Assembly (NCBI RefSeq): GCF_034808145.1
Contig: NZ_JAXHGM010000005.1
Span: forward strand, 124,001-188,000
DNA from: Halorubellus sp034808145
GTDB taxonomy: Archaea > Halobacteriota > Halobacteria > Halobacteriales > Natrialbaceae
Reading direction: 5' to 3'
Length of the DNA stretch: 64,000 bases
Position 1 is the stretch's first letter; each line of letters starts with the position of its first letter. Under the pieces are notes generated by a model. That model was not told where the DNA came from. It worked only from the letters and a program-made list of their open reading frames with translations, and did no database searches. This document shows, piece by piece, positions 34,176 through 40,920 of the stretch. A program made the position numbers and the translations under genes.

Positions 34176-35126
34176 ATGACGACGAACCGCCGTACGTTCA
34201 TGAAGCGCGCAGGAAGCGTCGCCGCACTCGCAGCTGTCGGTGCAACCACCGCGAGCGCCGAGTCCGGGTGGAGGACGCGAGAATCGCCGACGGAACGGAC
34301 GCTGTACGACGTGGAGGAGACCGCTGGCGGTGTGTACGCGGTCGGCGCGGGCGGTGTCGTGCTCGAACGCACCGCGAAAGGCTACGTGAAGGTGCTTGAT
34401 GGCGGGCCGACCGGGAACGGGAACTCGCTGTACGGCGCGGACGTCACCGACGACGGGAAGCGCCTGTGGTTCGTCGGCGCGAGCGGCGCGATCGGCGAGT
34501 ACGACGTCGAGACCGGTAGCCTGGACTCGCACTCGGCGCCGATGGACGTGACGAACAACTTCAACGACGTCTCCGTGACCGGCGACGCGGGCGAGGTGAA
34601 CGTGTACGTCGCTGGGGACTCCGGGAAGCTGTACTACTCCTTCGAGAACGGCGCGAGCCAGACCTGGGAGTACTCAACGCCCGCCAGCGGCGCGGCGATC
34701 AACGCGGTCGACTTCCACGACGTCAAGAGCGGCCACATCGTCGACGGCAACCAGACGGTCCTGTACACCAGGGACGGGGCGACGTGGGACCGACTGGGGA
34801 TCGCGAACGCGAACAACAACTTCTACGGCGTCGACTCGGACGGCTTCGACGACGTCTGGGTCAGCGGTGGCGGCGGCACCATCTTCCACTGGAACGGCAG
34901 CGAGTGGATCCGCTCGGACACGGGCGACGCGGGTCAGCGCGACATCGAGGTCGCGGGCGCGGACAGCGGCTACGTGGTCGGCGGCGGCGGGAAGGTCTAC
35001 GACCGCGAGAACACCAGGTGGAGCCAGGACGCGACGCCCAGCGGCGAGAACCTGAAGGCGGTGGTGCTGCGTGGCGGCGAGTCCGCGGTCGCGGTCGGCG
35101 CCGGCGGCACCATCCTCGAACGCTGA
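34176..35126 (+). CDS. Tat-exported beta-propeller protein (Ycf48-like repeats)
   Basis: 316 residues. The twin-arginine signal (NRRTFMKRAG) ends in ASA near residue 28. The mature part is built of about six repeats ending in motifs such as VGAGGVVLERT, VGASGAIGEY, VAGDSGKLYYS, VSGGGGTIFHWNG and VGAGGTILER, the blade pattern of Ycf48/photosystem-assembly-type propellers. Enzymatic function is unlikely; a protein-binding surface role is inferred. A TATA-like CTTAAATC at 34104-34111 and GGTGAG before the ATG suggest a short leader. Confidence 0.8.
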   Translation: MTTNRRTFMKRAGSVAALAAVGATTASAESGWRTRESPTERTLYDVEETAGGVYAVGAGGVVLERTAKGYVKVLDGGPTGNGNSLYGADVTDDGKRLWFVGASGAIGEYDVETGSLDSHSAPMDVTNNFNDVSVTGDAGEVNVYVAGDSGKLYYSFENGASQTWEYSTPASGAAINAVDFHDVKSGHIVDGNQTVLYTRDGATWDRLGIANANNNFYGVDSDGFDDVWVSGGGGTIFHWNGSEWIRSDTGDAGQRDIEVAGADSGYVVGGGGKVYDRENTRWSQDATPSGENLKAVVLRGGESAVAVGAGGTILER

Positions 35127-35309
35127 CGCCCGACTCGACTGCCGTCACCGCCCCGAACCGCAGAGCACATCGGACGGACGCCCCGTCCGCTCCCCCATGC
35201 CACTACGACGGACGCTCCGACGCTCCCCCATACCATCGTGACGGCTTCCGGCCGTCACGTCGCTCGAACGACGCACTGTCTAACGCTCACTCGTTCTCCG
35301 TGCGGTCAG

Positions 35310-36035
35310 TCAGTCGAACAGCCGCCGGGCGTGCTCCGCCAGGCAGACCTCGAGGATGCCGGTGCCGATCTCCCAGCCGCCCTGGATGGGGTCGAGCTTC
35401 GTCTCGCCGGCGCGCTCGCCGTACGTGATGGGAATCTCGATGACGTCGTACCCGCGCATCGCCGGGCGGATGAGCAGTTCGGCGGAGAGCGCGGTGTTCG
35501 TCGTCCAGACGACCTCCTGGAGGACGTCCCGGCGGTAGGCGCGCATCCCCGTCGTGGTGTCGTGGACGCGCGTCCCCATCAGGGCGCTCGCGAGCACCGC
35601 GAACGCGTGGTTCCCGAAGCGGTTGAACGCCGGCATCGCGTCCGCGCCGTGATAGAGACGGTCGCCGGACACGACGTCGTACCCCTCGTTCACCTTCGCC
35701 AGGAACCGCGGGAGGGCGTCCATCGGGTACGTGTCGTCGCAGTCCGTCGTTACGACCACAGGGCGGTCCGGCGTGAGGACGGCCTCGCGGACCGCGACCC
35801 CGTACCCCTGGGGTTCCTGCTCGATGACCGTCGCACCCTTCTCGCGAGCGATCTCCGGCGTGTGGTCGTCCGAGCCGTCGACGCAGACGACCTCGGCGCG
35901 GCCGTCGGTCACGCGGTTGATGTCGTCGAGGACCGTCCCGATAGCGGCCGCCTCGTTGTACGTCCCCATCACGACGGCGACGTCGTCGAACGTGAACGCC
36001 GACCCGTCGACGGACCCGTCGTCGGTGTCTGTCAT
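35310..36035 (-). CDS. GT2 glycosyltransferase, dolichyl-phosphate-mannose-synthase-like
   Basis: 241 residues from ATG 36035. A family 2 core: MGTYNEAAAIGTVLDDIN, TDCDDTYPMD (DxD-type metal site near 97-102), GTRVHDTTTGMRAYRRD, as in DPM1/AglD-type enzymes that load a sugar onto dolichyl phosphate. No C-terminal membrane helices, so a soluble or peripheral form. The product could feed GT-C enzymes such as the one at 30952. A DtxR-like box sits 26 bases upstream. Confidence 0.88.
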   Translation of the reverse strand: MTDTDDGSVDGSAFTFDDVAVVMGTYNEAAAIGTVLDDINRVTDGRAEVVCVDGSDDHTPEIAREKGATVIEQEPQGYGVAVREAVLTPDRPVVVTTDCDDTYPMDALPRFLAKVNEGYDVVSGDRLYHGADAMPAFNRFGNHAFAVLASALMGTRVHDTTTGMRAYRRDVLQEVVWTTNTALSAELLIRPAMRGYDVIEIPITYGERAGETKLDPIQGGWEIGTGILEVCLAEHARRLFD

Positions 36036-36060
36036 GGCTTCGGCTAGCCAGCGCGCCGAC

Positions 36061-36076
36061 TTTAGGCTTGCCAAAA
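36061..36076 (-). promoter_or_regulatory. DtxR-like operator before the GT2 gene
   Basis: On the + strand TTTAGGCTTGCCAAAA matches the TTTAGG(N)4CCTAAA pattern with a mismatch in the right half. It lies 26 bases upstream of ATG 36035, over the expected TATA position. Confidence 0.6.
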
Positions 36077-36091
36077 CTCTGGGCGTGGTCC

Positions 36092-36442
36092 TCAGACGGG
36101 GTCGACGTCGTGGAGGAACGTCTGGAACTCCATCGTCCGCCCGTCCGGGTCCGTCGCGAAGAACTGGTAGATGCCGAACTCGTCGTTCACCTCGGGTTCG
36201 CCACGTGCACGACCCGCGAACTGCTCGTAGAACTCGTCGACGCCCGCTCGGTCCTCGGTCACGAACGTCAGGACGCCGTCGGTCTCCGTCTCGTCGCTCG
36301 CACAGAACCCGAACAGGAGGTTGTCGTACCTGCAGATGGTGCACGCCGACTGCTCCAGCCACACCTCCGCACCGACCTCCTCGACGTAGAACTCGGCGGT
36401 CGACTCGTAGTCCTCGCAGCTGAAGAACACGATTCCGGACAT
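36092..36442 (-). CDS. VOC/glyoxalase-superfamily protein
   Basis: 116 residues from ATG 36442. Two beta-alpha-beta-beta-beta units: IVFFSCEDYESTAEFYVEEVGAE and the C-terminal GIYQFFATDPDGRTMEFQTFL, whose Glu (in MEFQ) is the usual metal ligand. Many such proteins act as dioxygenases, glyoxalases or bleomycin-resistance-type binders; the substrate cannot be assigned. Three Cys (SCEDY, ACTICRY) are unusual for a haloarchaeal member. Confidence 0.82.
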   Translation of the reverse strand: MSGIVFFSCEDYESTAEFYVEEVGAEVWLEQSACTICRYDNLLFGFCASDETETDGVLTFVTEDRAGVDEFYEQFAGRARGEPEVNDEFGIYQFFATDPDGRTMEFQTFLHDVDPV

Positions 36443-36485
36443 ATCCAGCGGTGCACGCGCCACGATGAAATGACTTCGCGTTGCG

Positions 36486-36557
36486 GGACTCGACTGCCGG
36501 AAGCACGCGAGTGGAATCGACTGCCGGAAGTGAGCGGGCGGAATCGACTGCCGGGAG
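36486..36557. repeat. Three tandem copies of a 27-base repeat
   Basis: An 18-base core (GGAATCGACTGCCGGAAG with one or two changes) starts at 36486, 36513 and 36540, exactly 27 bases apart, between the VOC gene and a small membrane-protein gene. Noncoding by position; the number of copies may vary between strains. Confidence 0.75.
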
Positions 36558-36571
36558 TCGCTATCGGCGTG

Positions 36572-36799
36572 TCAGCCGGTGAGTTCCGCGAGGAACAGCA
36601 GGACCTGTGGTGCGACGAGCATGAACGCGCCGACGGCGATGAGGAGTGCGGGCGTCCACAGGAGGTTCATGCCGGCGCCGAGCCAGAGACCGAGTCCGGC
36701 GAGCAGGCAGAGGATGCCGATGATGCGTAACACCCAGGCGAACGCCTCTTCCAGTCCCGAGTCCGCGACCAGTTCGACGACCTCCAGTGCTTCGTCCAT
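36572..36799 (-). CDS. Small two-helix membrane protein, 75 residues
   Basis: Two transmembrane helices (about 20-43 and 46-70) after an acidic amphipathic N-terminus. No family recognised. Composition and a clean ATG support a real gene. The tandem repeats begin just downstream. Confidence 0.65.
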   Translation of the reverse strand: MDEALEVVELVADSGLEEAFAWVLRIIGILCLLAGLGLWLGAGMNLLWTPALLIAVGAFMLVAPQVLLFLAELTG

Positions 36800-36984
36800 G
36801 ACACCTGGACCGTGCCCGCAGACGCCCTTCGACGCCCGTCCTAAACAGTGAGGCCCCAGCGAGCATCGATGCCCGACCGTCGGCAGACCGGCGTTTCGAT
36901 TCCTGCGTTCGACGCTCCCGGACAGTAAATCTCACCGCCTACCGGCAATCAACTTTTTCCCAGTCCGGTCTCAACGGGGAGTCG

Positions 36985-37644
36985 ATGACACGTCTTCGTC
37001 GCACGCTTGCGTACTTCGGCTTCGCGGCACCTGCCGCATCTATCGGTCTCGTGTTCCTCGCGACGCTCGTCGACCCGAAGTACTCGTGGGCGACGCGCTC
37101 GCTCTCGAGCATGGGCGAATCGACCGGGCTCGGACTGCTCGCGGTCGGCTCCTCGAACCAGCTCGCGTGGCTGCTGTTCAACGGCGGCCTGTTCGCCGGC
37201 GGCATCCTCGGCCTGCCGTTCGTCGCGCTCCTCTGGATGGACGCCCGGAACCGCCTCGAGCGCGTCGGCGCCGCCTGGTTCGCGTTCGCGCTCGTCTGCA
37301 TGTCCGGCGTCGGCGTCGCGTTCCTCGAATCCGACGCCGCCGCCGCGCCGTTCGACCAGTTCCACTTCCTGTTCGCCGTCCTCCTGTTCTTCTCCATCGC
37401 CATCGCCCCATGGATCCACGGCTCCGGGATGGCGCTCGCCGACGACGCCCGAGCGGGCGTCCTGACGATGTGGCTCGCGAACGTCTACGCCGTCCAGTGG
37501 GTCGTCTGGATGATCCTCGAAGCGTTCGTGTTCACCGGCGACGGCGACACGTGGACGTACTTCGCGGTCCCCGAGTTCGTCGGCGCGCTCGCCCTCGGCG
37601 GCTGGGCGATCTGGCTCGCCACCCGCAAACTCCGCGACGTCTGA
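36985..37644 (+). CDS. DUF998-family membrane protein
   Basis: 219 residues with six predicted helices. The first loop (YSWATRSLSSMGE) carries the conserved SxLG/SxMGE motif of DUF998, and the helix GGLFAGGILGLPF follows as in that family. Function unknown across archaea and bacteria. Single gene. Confidence 0.8.
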   Translation: MTRLRRTLAYFGFAAPAASIGLVFLATLVDPKYSWATRSLSSMGESTGLGLLAVGSSNQLAWLLFNGGLFAGGILGLPFVALLWMDARNRLERVGAAWFAFALVCMSGVGVAFLESDAAAAPFDQFHFLFAVLLFFSIAIAPWIHGSGMALADDARAGVLTMWLANVYAVQWVVWMILEAFVFTGDGDTWTYFAVPEFVGALALGGWAIWLATRKLRDV

Positions 37645-37668
37645 CGACGACCACTGAGCGGTTTCCGT

Positions 37669-37726
37669 TCCCGGAATCGTTCAGGGGACGCCACGCAGCT
37701 AGTCCCGGAACCGTTTAGGCGACGCC
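37669..37726. repeat. Imperfect 24-base direct repeat in the K+ channel promoter region
   Basis: Bases 37669-37692 recur at 37703-37726 (period 34, three mismatches). The second copy contains GTTTAGG, the likely TATA box of the gene starting at 37743, and the first has GTTCAGG at the same place, so the promoter appears duplicated with one copy decayed. Confidence 0.65.
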
Positions 37727-37742
37727 GTCGGGTACGTCACTC

Positions 37743-39374
37743 ATGGACACCTGGCGTCGACGAACCGCGTACTACCTCGTCGGGCTGGCCGCCGTGATGC
37801 TCGCGTACGCCGGGCTCTACTACTACGGGATGAACACGATAGAGGGACGACCGCGGACGTTCCTCCACGCGCTCCAGGTCATCGTCGAGACGTTCACCAC
37901 GACCGGCTTCGGGTCCGACTCGCCGTGGCAGACGCCGGAGATGAACGTCCTCGTCATCGTCATGGACCTCACCGGCGTCGTCCTCATCTTCCTCGCGCTC
38001 CCCGTCCTCGTGTTCCCGCTGTTCGAGGAAGCCATCTCGACGACCGTCCCGACGGCCCTCCCCGAGGACGTCACCGACCACGTCGTCATCTGCACGTACA
38101 CGACGCGCGTCGACCCGCTCGTCGCCGAACTCGACGCCGTCGACGTCCCCTACGTCATCATCGAACCGGACCGCGACCGCGCCACCGAACTCGTCGACGC
38201 CGGCTACGACGTCATCCAGGAGAGCCCCGACACGGAACGCGGCCTCCGCGGCGCGAACCTCCCCGAAGCGCGAGCGCTCGTCGCGGACGTCTCCGACAAG
38301 GTCGACGCCAGCATCGTCCTCGGCGCGCGCGCCATCTCCGACGACGTCCCGCTCGTCAGCATCGTCGAGGAGCCCGAGAGCGTCCGCTACCACGAGCTCG
38401 CGGGCGCCGACGTCGTGCTGTCGCCGCGGTCGATACTCGGCGGGAGTCTCGCGAACAAGGTCGCTGCCGCGCTCACCGCGGACGTCGGCGCCGCTATCGA
38501 GATCGGCGATCAGTTCGACATCGTCGAGTTCCCGATCCATCGCGGCAGCGAGATCGTCGGGCGGACGCTCGCGGAGAGTGGCCTCCGCGAGCAAGCGGGC
38601 GTGAACGTCATCGGCGCGTGGTTCGACGGCGACTTCCAGTCCCCACCGGACCCCGGCCGACGGATCGAGTCCGGGACGGTCCTCCTCGTCTCCGGAGAGG
38701 AGACGGCGCTCGAACGCGCGAAGGAACTGACGCTCAGCGAATCGCGGCGGGTCGCGGGTGGCGAGACCATCGTCGCGGGCTACGGCGAGGTCGGCCAACA
38801 GATCGCGGCCACGTTCGACGACGCTGGCCTCTCCTACACCGTCCTCGACGTCGAGGAGAAGGAGGGCGTCGACGTCGTCGGCGACGCGACGGACGCGTCG
38901 ACGCTCGAACGCGCCGGCATCCACGACGCTCGGTCGCTCATCCTCGCGCTCCCCGACGACACCGCCGCCGAGTTCGCGACGCTCGTCGCACGCGACCTGA
39001 GCGACTCTGTGGAGATCCTCTGTCGCGCGGAGGAGGTCGAATCCACGAGGAAGATGTACCGCGCCGGCGCGGACTACGTCCTGTCGCTCGCGACCGTCAC
39101 CGGACGCATGGTCGCGTCCGAGGTCCTCGACGAGGACATCATCTCGCTGAACACGCAGATCGAGGTCGTGCGAACGAACGCCCCCGAACTGGCGGGGCAG
39201 ACGCTCGCGGACGCTCGCGTCCGGTCGCGGACCGGCTGTACCGTCGTCGCACTGGAACGCGACGGCGAACTCTACACGGACCTCGGGCCGGACACCGAGA
39301 TCCGCGCGGACGACGCCCTCATCGTCGCCGGAACGGACGCGGGAACGAACCGGTTCAAGGAACTGCTCGCGTAG
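37743..39374 (+). CDS. K+ channel with two RCK (TrkA-N/TrkA-C) units
   Basis: 543 residues. Two membrane helices flank a pore loop with filter TTTGFGS (52-58), a GFG variant of the K+ signature. Two RCK units follow in the cytoplasm, each TrkA-N plus TrkA-C. The second has the dinucleotide motif GYGEVG near 346-351; the first reads CTYTTR at the matching place and has lost the glycines. RCK domains gate channels in response to nucleotides or ions. Haloarchaea keep molar K+ inside, so this is likely a K+ conductance regulator. It converges on and abuts the next gene. Confidence 0.9.
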   Translation: MDTWRRRTAYYLVGLAAVMLAYAGLYYYGMNTIEGRPRTFLHALQVIVETFTTTGFGSDSPWQTPEMNVLVIVMDLTGVVLIFLALPVLVFPLFEEAISTTVPTALPEDVTDHVVICTYTTRVDPLVAELDAVDVPYVIIEPDRDRATELVDAGYDVIQESPDTERGLRGANLPEARALVADVSDKVDASIVLGARAISDDVPLVSIVEEPESVRYHELAGADVVLSPRSILGGSLANKVAAALTADVGAAIEIGDQFDIVEFPIHRGSEIVGRTLAESGLREQAGVNVIGAWFDGDFQSPPDPGRRIESGTVLLVSGEETALERAKELTLSESRRVAGGETIVAGYGEVGQQIAATFDDAGLSYTVLDVEEKEGVDVVGDATDASTLERAGIHDARSLILALPDDTAAEFATLVARDLSDSVEILCRAEEVESTRKMYRAGADYVLSLATVTGRMVASEVLDEDIISLNTQIEVVRTNAPELAGQTLADARVRSRTGCTVVALERDGELYTDLGPDTEIRADDALIVAGTDAGTNRFKELLA

Positions 39375-40421
39375 TCACTCCGGGTCGACGACGCGTTTCG
39401 GGCCGGAGCCGACGAGTTCGCCCTCGCGACTCCCCGGCCGGACGTACGTCCAGACGCGCGACCCTTCGCCGCCGCCGTCGACCACGGGCGCGTCCTTGAG
39501 GCCGCGTTTGATGCATCGCCACCACCCGGAGTCGGTGTCGTACCCCGCGGGGTACTCCGCGTAGAGCTCCTCGACGAAGTCCCCGCGTTTCGCGCGGTCG
39601 ACGTCGCGGAGGTACGCGAGCGCCGCGCCGACGGCCTCCCGTCGCGGCGCGCACGTCGACTCGGAGCGACCGGGGACGTCGAGCGAGTCCAGGTCGACGA
39701 GGTCCTCGCCGGGTCGGACGTCCGGACTGGAGCGCGCGATGCGCGTCCCCGACCGGTAGTCGAGCCCGGTCGAGGGCTCTCGGCCGAGGCGTTCGCGGGT
39801 CTTCGCGACCGCTCGTCGCGCGAACTCGTCGAGACGCTCGCCCTCCACGCCCTTCAGTTGGTTCGCGTGCGACCCGAGGGACTCGTCCTCGAAGCGTTCG
39901 ACGCGCTCGGGCGCAAAGTTCCCGCCGACGTCGAGCGGGTCCCCACGGTCGCTCGCCCCGTCGTCGCCGTCCTGGCGCGGACGCTCCAGGCCGCGGCCGT
40001 CGTTCTCGTGCCCGTCGCTCGCGGGCCGGGAATCGGTCGACGCGGGCGTGAACGCGGCCGACGCCGTCGAACGCGTCGTCCTCGAACCACTCCCGTCGGT
40101 CGCTCGTGCACGCCCATCGTCCGCCGCCGCGGTCGCCTCTCGGTCTACGGCTCCGTCCCGGTCTGCCGCTGTGTCTCGGTCCGCGGTCGCATCCCGAGCG
40201 TCGTCTCCGACGTCGCGCGACGAGAGCTCGGCCTCCAGCTCGTCGACCCGCGCCTGGTACTCCGTGAGCAACTGGTCGCGTTCGGTGCCCTGCTCGATCG
40301 CGGCGCGATTCCCGATTATCCAGCGCAGGTACTCGCCGCGGTCCTCGAACCCCAGGAGGTCGACCTCGGTGTCGAGCTTCCGGGCGTCCTCGGCGGACAG
40401 CTCGAGGCGTATCTCGGGCAT
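39375..40421 (-). CDS. Haloarchaeal protein with RHH-like N-terminus, disordered middle and conserved C-terminal domain
   Basis: 348 residues from ATG 40421. The first 45 residues (IRLELSAEDARKLDTEVDLLGFEDRGEYLRWII) look like a ribbon-helix-helix unit, then a coil and about 120 residues of Asp/Arg/Ser-rich disordered sequence. Residues 185-348 form a compact domain with conserved Trp/Cys (SGWWRCIKRGL) of unknown family. DNA binding is plausible from the N-terminus only. Its stop abuts the channel gene stop. Confidence 0.75.
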   Translation of the reverse strand: MPEIRLELSAEDARKLDTEVDLLGFEDRGEYLRWIIGNRAAIEQGTERDQLLTEYQARVDELEAELSSRDVGDDARDATADRDTAADRDGAVDREATAAADDGRARATDGSGSRTTRSTASAAFTPASTDSRPASDGHENDGRGLERPRQDGDDGASDRGDPLDVGGNFAPERVERFEDESLGSHANQLKGVEGERLDEFARRAVAKTRERLGREPSTGLDYRSGTRIARSSPDVRPGEDLVDLDSLDVPGRSESTCAPRREAVGAALAYLRDVDRAKRGDFVEELYAEYPAGYDTDSGWWRCIKRGLKDAPVVDGGGEGSRVWTYVRPGSREGELVGSGPKRVVDPE

Positions 40422-40542
40422 CACCGATGGCTACGCCCGTCCCCAATATAAATCGTTGCGCAAGACACCGAGCCCTCGCCGTGGAGAACGTTCGCACGAC
40501 CGGGCCAAACCCTTAAATCTCGGCTAACGCATACGAATGGGT

Positions 40543-40821
40543 ATGCACAAGGACGAACTCCTCGAGCTCCACGAGCACATGGTCACGATAATGGAGAACT
40601 TCGACGACCAGGACGAGGTCCCCGACGGGCTGTTCTCGACGTACCGCGAACTCGACATCGACCCCTCGGACGTCCACAAGTCGAAGAGCGAGCACAAGCA
40701 CGCGGTGTTCGTCCTCGGGAACTCGCTCGCGAACGCGATGAGCGAGGACGAGTTCTCGAGCGCGGGCCGCATCGGCAAACGCATGAAGGAGCTCGCCGAG
40801 GACGCCGAGTCGAAGATCTGA
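40543..40821 (+). CDS. UPF0058 family protein
   Basis: 92 residues from ATG 40543 (MHKDELLELHEHMV), the usual family start; ATG 40537 adds two residues. Small, helical and acidic, with paired His residues (KSEHKHA). Archaea-specific and of unknown function. A TATA-like CTTAAATC at 40513-40520 gives leaderless spacing to 40543. Confidence 0.85.
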   Translation: MHKDELLELHEHMVTIMENFDDQDEVPDGLFSTYRELDIDPSDVHKSKSEHKHAVFVLGNSLANAMSEDEFSSAGRIGKRMKELAEDAESKI

Positions 40822-40920
40822 ACGCCACCGCTCCTGTCGTCGCCTTGTCACCGAGTGGCGACGTCGTGGAGAGTCACGACGGCGGAACCTATTTGGTCCG
40901 TGTGGGGCGAAAGGCAGTAC

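Noticed and set aside
35127..35309. Gap with two similar CTCCCCCAT phrases
   Set aside because: No gene, terminator or operator pattern could be supported; likely simple decay.
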